DNA of 9,156 bases from Bacillota bacterium (GCA_006226985.1 SBGC01000029.1:1-9156); one strand, 5' to 3'. Positions 1 to 7,404 are shown, numbered from the stretch's first letter. Numbers and translations: made by a program. Notes: a model not told the origin generated them from the letters alone.

Positions 1-1448
1 GCATTTAATCTTTCCTTAAGCTCTTGATAAATTGTTTCAATATTATCATCGACTTTTGTTGATGAAATGGCAGGTACAACAACAAACACGTGCTCTTTTC
101 TTATTACAGTTTGCTTGATGGCTTCATATAAATCGTTGACTTTATCTTTTGTCAGATAAACTGTTTCAACTAATGTTCTTTCTTTGGGTTTTTGCTTAAT
201 GAGAGATACGTGATGCTCACCAAATGCTGCCATAGCAAGCGTTCTTGGTATCGGGGTAGCCGTTAAATAAAGGATATCTTTCGCATTCGCTTTTGAAATA
301 AGTTCATCTCGTGTATGAACACCAAACTTATGTTGTTCATCAATGATGATTAAACCAAGATTATCGAAGACAACATCACTCTCAATCAATGCTTGTGTGC
401 CAATAACAAGATTATATTTGTGATCTTTTATCTCTTGTTTAAGTTGATCTTTGTTTTTTGTCTTAGAGGTTAGTAATGCGATATTCACGTCATTCATCAA
501 TGTCCTAAATGATTGATAATGCTGATTGGCAAGCATTTCAGTTGGAGCCATGAGTGTGACCTGCTCACCTGCGGTTATCACTGCATAGCTTGCGATCATC
601 GAAACGATTGTTTTTCCAGATCCTACGTCCCCTTGAATGAGTCTATAACTTGAAAAAGGTTGTTTAAAATCACGATATATTTCATTGACTGCATCTTTTT
701 GATCTTGTGTTAATTCATAAGGAATTTTTTGAATAAACTCTCTAACTTTGTGAATATCATAATTTTTAGGAGGTCGTTTAAAAAGACTTGGTTGACGAAG
801 CGCTAATTTCAAATGAAGGAAAAACGCTTCTTCATACTTCAATCTTCTTAATGCTTGTTGAATGTCTTGTTCATCCTTTGGAAAATGAAGCTTAAAAAAT
901 GCATCTTGGCGTCCAACTAATTGATACTTATCAAGATAGACCTTAGGAATATTTTCAAAGATTTGAACGAGTGATTCATTAAAAATATTTGAAATGATCG
1001 ATGTGATATTTGCATCATGTAATCCCTCTATACGATAAATAGGTTTTATGTCCACTTTCTTTTCAGGTTTTATCACAGAAGATGCAACAATTTGATTTTT
1101 ATAGAGCTGATAAATTCCTTTAACAACAACCACATCACCTTGTTGAAAAGTTTTTGCTAAAAACCCTTTTCCAAATGCAACAATATGAATATCTTGATGC
1201 ATAAAAGAGATATTGAATGTCGTTACTTCTGCTTTTGTATAACGATTAACTTTGATTAAGGATGTTATTTTTCCTTGAATAGTTACTGATGTTTTATCTC
1301 TTAAGTCAGAAATTGAAGTAAACGAAAAATCTTCGTAGGCTTTGGGCGTATTTAAAACAAGGTCATATGTATTCCATATTCCCTGATTTCTAAATATTCT
1401 TAACGTTTGAGGTCCAATACCTTTAACTTGATCTAGTTTAACTTCCAT
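1..1448 (-). CDS. recG: ATP-dependent DNA helicase RecG, 3' end cut off by the window
   Basis: RecG is a superfamily 2 DNA translocase that remodels stalled replication forks and branch-migrates Holliday junctions. My translation of the minus strand is open for 482 codons with no stop and runs off the left edge. An N-terminal wedge/OB-type region comes first. The helicase core then shows a Q-motif-like LTQDQ, Walker A GDVGSGKT near residues 273-280, MAPTE, GTQAL, the DEQH box near 370-373 and motif III TATPIPRT near 396. DEQH followed by KFGV is typical of RecG rather than PriA or Mfd. Family members are about 670-700 residues, so roughly the last 190-200 (second RecA-like lobe) are missing here. 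The ATG start is supported by AAGGA at 1454-1458, 5 nt upstream. It lies 131 nt downstream of the metal ATPase, beyond that gene's terminator, and has its own promoter candidate. Confidence 0.96.
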   Translation of the reverse strand, partial: MEVKLDQVKGIGPQTLRIFRNQGIWNTYDLVLNTPKAYEDFSFTSISDLRDKTSVTIQGKITSLIKVNRYTKAEVTTFNISFMHQDIHIVAFGKGFLAKTFQQGDVVVVKGIYQLYKNQIVASSVIKPEKKVDIKPIYRIEGLHDANITSIISNIFNESLVQIFENIPKVYLDKYQLVGRQDAFFKLHFPKDEQDIQQALRRLKYEEAFFLHLKLALRQPSLFKRPPKNYDIHKVREFIQKIPYELTQDQKDAVNEIYRDFKQPFSSYRLIQGDVGSGKTIVSMIASYAVITAGEQVTLMAPTEMLANQHYQSFRTLMNDVNIALLTSKTKNKDQLKQEIKDHKYNLVIGTQALIESDVVFDNLGLIIIDEQHKFGVHTRDELISKANAKDILYLTATPIPRTLAMAAFGEHHVSLIKQKPKERTLVETVYLTKDKVNDLYEAIKQTVIRKEHVFVVVPAISSTKVDDNIETIYQELKERLN

Positions 1449-1533
1449 ATGTATCCTTAATTAAATATAGACTGTAATTTTCATTCTATACGCCTATTTT
1501 TTCAGATTTTTTCACTCATTTCCTTTTAGTGTG

Positions 1534-1542
1534 ATTATATCA
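1534..1542 (-). promoter_or_regulatory. Probable extended -10 promoter of recG
   Basis: On the minus strand the sequence reads TGATATAAT: a perfect TATAAT hexamer (1539-1534) preceded by TG one base upstream, the extended -10 pattern of sigma-A-type promoters. The region 17 nt further upstream (TATCAC) is a poor -35, which extended -10 promoters can tolerate. Transcription starting about 7 nt downstream would give a leader of about 80 nt before the recG ATG. It lies just beyond the T-tail of the metal ATPase terminator, so recG can be expressed on its own. The motif is seen in the sequence; its use is inferred. Confidence 0.6.
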
Positions 1543-1561
1543 CAAGGATGATGATAGTGAT

Positions 1562-1593
1562 AAAAAGAAAAAGACATCTTTAGACGTCTTTTT
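1562..1593 (-). terminator. Intrinsic terminator of the metal-resistance operon, overlapping the ATPase stop codon
   Basis: The minus-strand transcript has an 11-bp stem (arms 1593-1583 and 1578-1568, one G-T wobble) around a 4-nt TAAA loop, followed by a T-rich tail (1566-1562). The TAA stop of the ATPase gene (1582-1580) forms most of the loop, and the last sense codons form part of the ascending arm. The hairpin ends expression of the regulator/ATPase pair before recG. The stem is A/T-flanked, so it could also work from the other strand, but no plus-strand gene needs it. Confidence 0.85.
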
Positions 1594-3703
1594 GAACTTT
1601 TTTACTATATTTAAAGATACGTAATGCATTAAAGACTGCAAGAAGTGAAACACCAACATCTGCGAAAATTGCTAACCACATATTTGCGTATCCTAACGCT
1701 CCTAAAACTAAGACAATCATTTTAATACCAATCGCTAGTACGATATTTTGTTTAACAATATGCATGGTTTTTTGTGAAATATCGATTGCATCAATTAATT
1801 TATATGGATCATCATTCATAATAACTGCATCAGATGCTTCAATAGCGGCATCGCTTCCTAATCCTCCCATAGCAATACCCAAATCTGCAGCTATTAATAC
1901 TGGTGCATCGTTGATACCATCACCAATGAAAGCAGTTTTTCCTTTTTCCATATATGTCCTAACGATATTCACTTTATCTTCAGGTAGACAATTGGCATAT
2001 ATTTCGACATTTAAATCGTTTAATATATGTTTGGCAGCTTCTTTTTTATCACCTGTTACAACACATGTTTGAATATGTTTTTGATTGAGAGCATTGATGG
2101 TTTGTTTCGCATGTTCTTTGAGTTGATCATCAATAACAATATAACCTATGTGTTGATCATTTAAAGCGACATGTACAACTGTTTTATGAACTAAGTCATT
2201 TGGACAAGTGATATGATGTTCTCGCATAAGTTTTTCATTACCCACATATAATGTATGTTCTTGATACTTTGCTTCAAGTCCTTGACCAAATAATTCATTA
2301 ACATCACTTAAAATATCTTGATTCAGTTTACCTTGATAGTGCTTTGTAATTGATTTTGCAATCGGATGTGTCGAAAAAGCTTCAAGGTGTGCTGCTAGAT
2401 ACAAGGTTTGCTTTGGATCATCAGATACAATATCAATAACTTCAAAAGTTCCCTTAGTGAGAGTACCTGTTTTATCAAAGACGATATAGTCAAGCTGAGA
2501 CAGTGCTTCAAGATCACTACCACTCTTTACCAAGATACCTTGCTTTGATGATGCACCAATACCTGAAAAAAACGATAATGGGATTGATAAAACCAGTGCA
2601 CATGGACAACTAATAACTAAGAAAATTAGAGATCTTTTTAAGTATAGAGGAAAAAGTGTTTGATAATTTAAACGTGAAAAGAATAGAGAATCAAAGAGCG
2701 GTACAATAAATGCTAACACAACAGCTAGAAACACAACAACAGGTGTATAGTATTTTGCAAACTTCGTAATAAACTGTTCAGTTTTAGCTTTTTTATCAAT
2801 ATTGTTTTGGGCAAATGCAATGATTTTTGCTACAGTTGAATGTTCGTAGGTCTGTTCGACTTTGACTTTCAATACACCACTTAAATTGATAGATCCTGAT
2901 AGTACATGATCATTTTCAATAACATCACGTGGTAACGATTCACCAGTTAGTTTTGATGTATCAAGTGATGACTTCCCTTGAATAATCACACCATCAACTG
3001 GAATTTTTTCTCCTGGGTATACATAAATGATTTGATCGATCATTAATGATTCTGGTGTAACATCTTTAATCGATGTGTTATCTTCAATATGCGCAATTGT
3101 CGGTTTAATATCAAGCAATGCTTTTATACTTTTCTTTGAACGATCAACAGCTAAATCTTGAAGAAATTCACCAACACGATAGAAAAGCATAACAGCAACA
3201 CCTTCTACATACTCACCAATAAAAAATGCGCCAAGCGTTGCAATACTCATGAGAAAGTGTTCATCAAAAACTTGTCCATTCATCATGTTTTTGATTGCTT
3301 TATAAAGCACTTTTCCACCAATCATGATATATGCAAGTAAATATAAAGATATCCGTATCAAACTTGAATGAATGAGATTAAATTGATCAGATATAATCAT
3401 GATTAAAAAGATGATAAAGCCAATAATATTAATAATGAGTTCTTGAGATTTGATTTGATGATGTTGATGATGCACTTCATTTTTTTCATCGTGTATGAGA
3501 ACACCGTCTTCTATTTTTTGAGCGATTCTTTCTAATTTTTTTGCTTCATAGTGTGTGGATGATTCTAATATAACAAGTTCCTGAGTAATGTCTACTTTAA
3601 CTTTTTGAACACCTTCTAAGCTCTTAAATGCGTTTTCGATTTTTAGTGCACAATTTGCGCAATCAAGATTTTTAATGTGATATCTTTTTCTCATATTATT
3701 CAT
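1580..3703 (-). CDS. cadA: Zn/Cd/Pb-exporting P1B-type ATPase (CadA/ZntA family)
   Basis: This membrane pump uses ATP to export soft divalent metals (Zn, Cd, Pb). The 707-residue protein is normal length for the family. It has one N-terminal heavy-metal-associated domain with DCANC (C15, C18), then a His-rich linker (H71, H78, H79, H81, H82) and transmembrane segments from about residue 88. The actuator TGES is at 253-256, the membrane CPC metal site at C366-C368, phosphorylated D410 in DKTGT, the HP motif at H446-P447, and GDGINDAP at 594-601. Lys661 and Asp682 in the last two membrane helices match the Lys/Asp pair of ZntA-type pumps and argue against Cu specificity. The start overlaps the regulator's 3' end by 8 nt. 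No clear Shine-Dalgarno precedes it, so translational coupling is likely. A second ATG at codon 4 (3694-3692), just past the regulator stop, is an alternative start. The exact metal preference cannot be read from sequence. Confidence 0.95.
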   Translation of the reverse strand: MNNMRKRYHIKNLDCANCALKIENAFKSLEGVQKVKVDITQELVILESSTHYEAKKLERIAQKIEDGVLIHDEKNEVHHQHHQIKSQELIINIIGFIIFLIMIISDQFNLIHSSLIRISLYLLAYIMIGGKVLYKAIKNMMNGQVFDEHFLMSIATLGAFFIGEYVEGVAVMLFYRVGEFLQDLAVDRSKKSIKALLDIKPTIAHIEDNTSIKDVTPESLMIDQIIYVYPGEKIPVDGVIIQGKSSLDTSKLTGESLPRDVIENDHVLSGSINLSGVLKVKVEQTYEHSTVAKIIAFAQNNIDKKAKTEQFITKFAKYYTPVVVFLAVVLAFIVPLFDSLFFSRLNYQTLFPLYLKRSLIFLVISCPCALVLSIPLSFFSGIGASSKQGILVKSGSDLEALSQLDYIVFDKTGTLTKGTFEVIDIVSDDPKQTLYLAAHLEAFSTHPIAKSITKHYQGKLNQDILSDVNELFGQGLEAKYQEHTLYVGNEKLMREHHITCPNDLVHKTVVHVALNDQHIGYIVIDDQLKEHAKQTINALNQKHIQTCVVTGDKKEAAKHILNDLNVEIYANCLPEDKVNIVRTYMEKGKTAFIGDGINDAPVLIAADLGIAMGGLGSDAAIEASDAVIMNDDPYKLIDAIDISQKTMHIVKQNIVLAIGIKMIVLVLGALGYANMWLAIFADVGVSLLAVFNALRIFKYSKKVQKDV

Positions 3704-4046
3704 TAATGTGTGTCAATGCTTGATTAAATATCAAATGAACATGTTCATCAGCAAGTTGGTAAAAGATTGTTTTTCCATCGCGACGATTTTTAACAAGGTT
3801 GGCATCTTTCAGTGTTTTTAGTTGATGAGAAATTGCACTTTGTGTCATATTTAGGATGACCGATATATCGCACACACATAGTTCAGCTTTTTCAAGAGCA
3901 AATAAAATCTTAATTCTTGTTGGATCCGAGATAACTTTAAAAAGATGACTTACTTTGTCAAGCTCTTGATCGTTTAATATATGTTTTTGAACTTCTTCAA
4001 TTTGATCTGGATGAATACTCTTTGTATCACAGACATATGCGTTCAT
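3696..4046 (-). CDS. cadC: CadC-like ArsR/SmtB family metal-responsive repressor
   Basis: This 116-residue winged-helix repressor probably binds the palindrome just upstream of its own gene and releases it when metal binds. The DNA-recognition helix lies around residues 66-80 (MTQSAISHQLKTL). Two metal sites match published family sites. Cys6 plus Cys57 and Cys59 in ELCVCD correspond to the N-terminal/alpha-3 Cys site of plasmid pI258 CadC (Cys7, Cys58, Cys60). Asp100, His102, His113 and Glu116 match the alpha-5 dimer-interface Zn site of SmtB/CadC in identity and spacing. The second N-terminal Cys of CadC (Cys11) is Ser10 here. A strong AGGAGGT 4 nt before the ATG fixes the start. The gene overlaps the ATPase gene by 8 nt, so the two form an operon. 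I am sure of the family. The sensed metal (Cd, Pb or Zn) is an inference. Confidence 0.94.
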   Translation of the reverse strand: MNAYVCDTKSIHPDQIEEVQKHILNDQELDKVSHLFKVISDPTRIKILFALEKAELCVCDISVILNMTQSAISHQLKTLKDANLVKNRRDGKTIFYQLADEHVHLIFNQALTHINE

Positions 4047-4050
4047 AGAA

Positions 4051-4057
4051 ACCTCCT
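4051..4057 (-). promoter_or_regulatory. Strong Shine-Dalgarno site of the cadC-like gene
   Basis: The minus strand reads AGGAGGT, 4 nt before the ATG, one of the closest matches to the anti-SD sequence in the window. It sits directly downstream of the operator. The following ATPase gene has no comparable site, suggesting that translation of the pair is set here. Confidence 0.85.
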
Positions 4058-4061
4058 ACAT

Positions 4062-4085
4062 ATGAACACTTGCTCATGTGTTCAT
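4062..4085 (-). promoter_or_regulatory. Probable ArsR/SmtB-type operator
   Basis: ATGAACAC (4062-4069) and GTGTTCAT (4078-4085) form a perfect 8-bp inverted repeat around an 8-nt spacer. Inside it, TGCTCA (4071-4076) makes a second, imperfect dyad with TGAACA (4063-4068). TGAACA/TGTTCA half-sites are characteristic of SmtB, CzrA and CadC operators. The dyad lies 16 nt upstream of the regulator's start codon, where a bound dimer would cover the expected transcription start. The repeat is seen; binding by the adjacent repressor is inferred from family knowledge and position. Confidence 0.8.
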
Positions 4086-4089
4086 GTAT

Positions 4090-4118
4090 AGATTAACATA
4101 GAATAAATGATTTTGCAA
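4090..4118 (-). promoter_or_regulatory. Candidate promoter of the cadC-cadA operon
   Basis: A minus-strand TTGCAA (4118-4113) is followed after 17 nt by TAATCT (4095-4090). The -35 is a fair match but the -10 is poor (3 of 6). TATACA at about 4085-4090 is another possible -10, without a good -35. A promoter is expected here because a terminator precedes this stretch and an operator follows it. The exact hexamers are uncertain. Either choice places transcription start inside or next to the operator. Confidence 0.4.
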
Positions 4119-4119
4119 C

Positions 4120-4138
4120 AAAAAAAGGGTTTCCCCTT
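4120..4138 (-). terminator. Short intrinsic terminator at the end of the aro operon
   Basis: AAGGG, a GAAA tetraloop and CCCTT (4138-4125) form a 5-bp hairpin followed by a run of seven T on the minus strand (4126-4120, partly shared with the stem). The stem begins with the last two bases of the aroC TAA stop codon. The stem is short, but the GNRA-type loop, G-C core and unbroken T tail fit an intrinsic terminator. It separates the aromatic operon from the metal-resistance operon, though some read-through is likely. Confidence 0.65.
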
Positions 4139-5126
4139 ACTTTTGATATGCTTTATTTATTAAGTATAAATCAGCTAAGACAATAGCAACCGTATTTTCA
4201 AGGACAATGCCAATACGTCTTGCAATGCATGCATCATGTCTGCCACCAATTTTAAGCGCATCAACTTCACCTTTTTCGAAATCGAAGGTTTGTTGTTCTT
4301 TTTGAATACTTGATGTAGGTTTAACAAATACTTTGATAACGAGATCATTACCATTTGATAGACCGCCTGATGTGCCACCACTATGATTGGTTAACGTTTT
4401 TCCCTCTTGATTAGTCATCACATCATTAAACTCACTACCTAATAATTCGATACCATCAAAACCATCTCCGATTGAGACTCCTTTGACTGCTGGAATAGAC
4501 AACATCATTTTTCCAATTTCAGCATCAAGTTTATGAAAGAATGGTTCACCGAGTCCTACAATCATGTTGGATACTCTAACTTCGACAATACCACCCACAG
4601 AATCACCTTTTTCAACGATATCTTGTAAATATTCATCAAGACGATTCATGTCTTTTAATGTGCCCACTTGAAGGAGCTTGTTGCTAAATTTAAAAGGTAA
4701 AATCATTTTTGCAAGACTTCCAGCAGCAACCAACGCTGCGGTTAGTCTACCTGAAAATCTTCCTCCACCTCGGTAATCCTGGAAACCTTGATATTTAACT
4801 TGTGATACAAAATCAGCGTGTCCAGGTCTTGGTTGTTTTTTGAGATGACTATAATCACTTGATTTAATATTTTCATTTTTAATCATTAAATGAATAGGTG
4901 ATCCTGTTGAAAAACCATTAAAAACACCTGATAAAATATGCACATGATCCACTTCTTTTCTTGGGGTTGTTCCGATGTCTTTTGGCTTTCTTTTTTCGAT
5001 GTCTTGTGCAATCAATTCTTCGTTTATGTTTATGCCTGCTGGCATCCCATCAACAACCACACCAATGGCTTCTTGATGCGATTCACCATATAAAGTTATT
5101 TTAAATAATGTTCCATAGCTATTCAT
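4137..5126 (-). CDS. aroC: Chorismate synthase
   Basis: This FMN-dependent enzyme converts EPSP to chorismate by 1,4-trans elimination of phosphate, the last step of the shikimate pathway. Visible motifs, numbered from the ATG, are GESH at 14-17 with conserved His17, RPGHAD at 100-105 with His103, the YRGGGRFSGRLTA stretch at 118-130, a GGTSGGLSNG loop, and the C-terminal GGRHD (R296, D298). At 329 residues it is shorter than E. coli AroC (about 361), mainly through a shorter middle segment. GESH is followed by Gln instead of the usual Gly. The start is ambiguous: a TTG at 5132 gives two more residues and an AGGA 5 nt upstream, whereas the ATG at 5126 gives the family-typical N-terminus and the same AAAGGAAG 9 nt away. 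I prefer the ATG. It overlaps aroE by 8 nt (14 nt from the TTG) and is the last gene of the operon. Confidence 0.95.
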   Translation of the reverse strand: MNSYGTLFKITLYGESHQEAIGVVVDGMPAGININEELIAQDIEKRKPKDIGTTPRKEVDHVHILSGVFNGFSTGSPIHLMIKNENIKSSDYSHLKKQPRPGHADFVSQVKYQGFQDYRGGGRFSGRLTAALVAAGSLAKMILPFKFSNKLLQVGTLKDMNRLDEYLQDIVEKGDSVGGIVEVRVSNMIVGLGEPFFHKLDAEIGKMMLSIPAVKGVSIGDGFDGIELLGSEFNDVMTNQEGKTLTNHSGGTSGGLSNGNDLVIKVFVKPTSSIQKEQQTFDFEKGEVDALKIGGRHDACIARRIGIVLENTVAIVLADLYLINKAYQK

Positions 5127-5904
5127 GCTCAATCACTTCCTTTAACTGATTAAATAGGCTTTCAGAAAGTTTAATTTTTCTAGATAACCAAATTTCTTCT
5201 GATTTAATCGCTTGTATAATCATCATCGATATTCCATTGATACCACGTTGTGCAAAAGATAAAAGCCTTGTCTTTGGTGGGTTATATATGAGGTCAATAA
5301 CTGTCTTAGTTTGTACCATTTCCTTCGGTATAATCGATTCGTGAATATTTGGATATGTTCCAACAGGTGTTGCATTGATAAATAATTCTATTTGAGAACT
5401 ATTAATTTTTTCATAAGAAATAACATGTTTGAATAATGGATCAATCGTTGTTTTTCTTCTGGATGCGACAAGCACATGTGCACCTAAATCAGTTAAAGCA
5501 ACATAACATGCTTTAGCTGCACCACCACTGCCTAACAAACAAACAGTTTTGTTTTTCACATCGATATTTTCTCTTACTAAACATCCAATGAACCCATCAT
5601 AATCTGTGTTATCACCAATAATGAGACCATCTTTTTTATACAAGCAATTGACTGCTTGTATTTTTCTAGCTGATGGTGTTAATTCATCCACATGTGACAT
5701 AATAAGCTGCTTATAGGGAATCGTCACATTTAAACCATTAAGTTTACCAGATCTAAGCATCGAAATGTATGTTGGAATCGCATCCTCTTCTACATCAAAA
5801 AGTTCATAGGACAACGGTATGTTTAAAAACTGTCCGATGGTTTGATGCAAGACAGGAGATTTCGAGTAACTGATGTTTTTACCTAGTAAACCTAAATTCA
5901 TCAT
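5119..5904 (-). CDS. aroE: Shikimate dehydrogenase (NADP-dependent)
   Basis: AroE reduces 3-dehydroshikimate to shikimate with NADPH in the cytoplasm. The 261-residue protein is close to the usual 260-290. The substrate-binding half has Ser14 and Ser16 in SYSKSP and NVTIPYK with catalytic Lys65. Asn86 follows in AVN, and Asp101 in GDNTDYDG completes the Lys/Asp pair. The nucleotide-binding half carries GSGGAAKA at 125-132, followed by ASRRK, whose basic residues after the second strand suit NADP. NATPVGTYP and YNPPKTRLL are also family-typical. The ATG (5904) overlaps the preceding mutase stop as ATGATGA, with AAGGA 9 nt upstream. A second ATG is the next codon. Conservation of the shikimate-binding Ser pair, Lys and Asp favours true AroE over quinate or YdiB-type relatives, helped by the operon setting. 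Confidence 0.95.
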   Translation of the reverse strand: MMNLGLLGKNISYSKSPVLHQTIGQFLNIPLSYELFDVEEDAIPTYISMLRSGKLNGLNVTIPYKQLIMSHVDELTPSARKIQAVNCLYKKDGLIIGDNTDYDGFIGCLVRENIDVKNKTVCLLGSGGAAKACYVALTDLGAHVLVASRRKTTIDPLFKHVISYEKINSSQIELFINATPVGTYPNIHESIIPKEMVQTKTVIDLIYNPPKTRLLSFAQRGINGISMMIIQAIKSEEIWLSRKIKLSESLFNQLKEVIEHE

Positions 5905-6155
5905 TTTTGGATGTCCTTTGATAAATCCATGATATGTTGGATAAACGATTGATAATATGGTTTTAATGTTTGATCTTCCATAAGTATTAAATATTTGTCG
6001 ATTAATTCTTTTTCTCTTTTTGAATCAAAAATTGGTAACTGGTTTTCCTTTTTAAATTGACCAATAGCTTTAGAAATCGCCATACGTTTCACAAATAAAT
6101 TCATCATCTCTACATCAATTTGTTCAATTTCTTTTCTAAGAGTTTCAAGTTTCAT
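5901..6155 (-). CDS. Monofunctional AroQ-type chorismate mutase
   Basis: This enzyme rearranges chorismate to prephenate, the branch toward Tyr and Phe. The 84-residue all-helical protein matches the AroQ fold and keeps its active-site residues. Arg7, Arg24, Lys35, Asp44, Arg47 and Glu48 correspond to E. coli Arg11, Arg28, Lys39, Asp48, Arg51 and Glu52. Ser79 and Gln83 correspond to Ser84 and Gln88 if one residue is lost before the last helix. It is not fused to PheA, TyrA or DAHP synthase. The start overlaps the end of aroA by 11 nt and has AGGAGG 8 nt upstream (6164-6169), a stronger site than its neighbours have. It ends in tandem TGA TGA codons, the first of which overlaps the aroE start. 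Symbols aroQ and aroH are both used for such genes, so none is assigned. Confidence 0.93.
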   Translation of the reverse strand: MKLETLRKEIEQIDVEMMNLFVKRMAISKAIGQFKKENQLPIFDSKREKELIDKYLILMEDQTLKPYYQSFIQHIMDLSKDIQK

Positions 6156-7404
6156 GAATGATGCCTCCTAAACGCTTATATTCATCATAAAAGGTTGGAT
6201 ATGATTTTTGAATGACTTCAGCATGATCGATAACGACATAGCCATCTGCTCGAATCGCTGCAATAGCAATCGCCATCGCAATTCGATGATCACCAAATGA
6301 ATCAAAAACCTGGTTGCCTTTGAGTTTATCTCTACCTTTAATAATTGCTTCATCTTCTCGAATGACCATATCAACACCAAATTTTCGAAGTGTTTGATAC
6401 ATTGCATCTAATCGATCAGATTCCTTAATGCGAAGTCTTGATACATGTCTAAATACTGTTGTCCCTTTTGTTAATGCAGCTAGTACCATGAGGATAGGTC
6501 CTAAATCGGGTATTTGACTCAAATCAATGATTGTCTCTTTGGTTGTGCTAGGCAATACATGATATGTATCATCTTTTTTATAGTATTTGATTTTTCCTTG
6601 CATGTCTAAAACAATGTCGATAATCTTCTTATCACCTTGTTTGCTTGAAGGATTTAAATTACTCAGTTTAATCGTCTCACCAATTAGTCCTGCAACAATC
6701 CAAAAAGCAGCTTGTGAAAAATCTCCTTCAACTGTATATGAACCATGTTGATACAGTTGATTGCCCTTGATGTAAAAATAAGGATGTTCATAGCGTATAT
6801 GGATACCAAATTGTTCTAATACATCGAGTGTTAAATCGATATAGCCTTTCGACTCAAGAGGGGTGACGTGTTCAATCACTGAATCTTTTTTTAAGAGTGG
6901 CAATGCAAAAAGTAATCCTGTAATAAATTGTGAAGAAACATTTCCTAATACTTGATAGTATCCTGCACGAAGAGGACCTTTTATTTCAATAGGAAGCTTT
7001 TTATTAGATACATATGTATACTCAATATTTTTTTGTTTAAATATCGATTCATAAACATCTAAAGGTCGTTCAGGTAGTTTCCCTTTACCTAAAAAAATGA
7101 CTTTTTCTTTTTGAAGCAATGCAATAGGTATCATAAAACGTAAAGTTGATCCCGATTCCAAACAATCAAACTCATTTTTTTTAAGTTTAAAGTCACCACC
7201 AATAATTTGGTTTTCTTTAAACGTTACACCTAAATTTTCAAGTGCTTTTTTGGTTGCTGTTAAATCATCAGAATCTAATACATGCTTGACAGTAGATATA
7301 CCCTGTGATAGCCCTGCAGCAATCACATAGCGATGAGATAATGATTTTGATGATATAACATCAACTGATCCAGTAAGTGGGGTCGGTGTAATCTTAATTT
7401 TCAT
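6145..7404 (-). CDS. aroA: EPSP synthase (3-phosphoshikimate 1-carboxyvinyltransferase)
   Basis: AroA joins PEP to shikimate-3-phosphate to give 5-enolpyruvylshikimate-3-phosphate. The 419-residue length is typical. Family residues are present: Lys20, Ser21 and Arg25 in SKSLSHR, ESGSTLR at 83-89, Arg113 in ERPLDVY, SSQF at 157-160, catalytic Asp300 in IPDLGP, RIKESDR at 325-331 (Glu328, Arg331), GDHRIAM near 371-377, and Lys400 in QKSYPTF. KESDR and DHR separate EPSP synthase from the related MurA. The PEP-loop Gly equivalent to E. coli Gly96 is kept (Gly85), but the next residue is Ser instead of Thr. Glyphosate response cannot be judged from this. The ATG overlaps the aroB stop as ATGA. No strong SD is seen, so coupling to aroB translation is likely. 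Confidence 0.96.
   Translation of the reverse strand: MKIKITPTPLTGSVDVISSKSLSHRYVIAAGLSQGISTVKHVLDSDDLTATKKALENLGVTFKENQIIGGDFKLKKNEFDCLESGSTLRFMIPIALLQKEKVIFLGKGKLPERPLDVYESIFKQKNIEYTYVSNKKLPIEIKGPLRAGYYQVLGNVSSQFITGLLFALPLLKKDSVIEHVTPLESKGYIDLTLDVLEQFGIHIRYEHPYFYIKGNQLYQHGSYTVEGDFSQAAFWIVAGLIGETIKLSNLNPSSKQGDKKIIDIVLDMQGKIKYYKKDDTYHVLPSTTKETIIDLSQIPDLGPILMVLAALTKGTTVFRHVSRLRIKESDRLDAMYQTLRKFGVDMVIREDEAIIKGRDKLKGNQVFDSFGDHRIAMAIAIAAIRADGYVVIDHAEVIQKSYPTFYDEYKRLGGIIHET

Noticed and set aside
1764..2072. A 102-codon plus-strand open frame
   Set aside because: It lies wholly antisense to the conserved C-terminal half of the metal ATPase, has no recognisable domain and is explained as a shadow frame.
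3158..3340. A 60-codon plus-strand open frame
   Set aside because: It is antisense to the ATPase membrane region and resembles no family. The ATPase motifs on the other strand are unambiguous.
3456..3491. His-rich stretch in the ATPase as a possible novel metal domain
   Set aside because: It is a short low-complexity linker between the metal-binding domain and the first membrane helix, a common feature of P1B ATPases, and it lacks a fold of its own.
4175..4381. A 68-codon minus-strand frame inside aroC
   Set aside because: It is an out-of-frame shadow of aroC, whose GGTSGGLSNG and GGRHD motifs occupy the same bases in the real frame.
5895..5903. Possible TGA-as-Trp reading at the tandem TGA TGA ending the chorismate mutase
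   Set aside because: aroB and aroA also end in TGA at overlap junctions, the ORFs have no internal TGA, and the Trp codons checked are TGG. Standard stops fit.
6168..6407. A 79-codon minus-strand frame inside aroA
   Set aside because: It is an out-of-frame shadow of aroA over the KESDR and DHR region.
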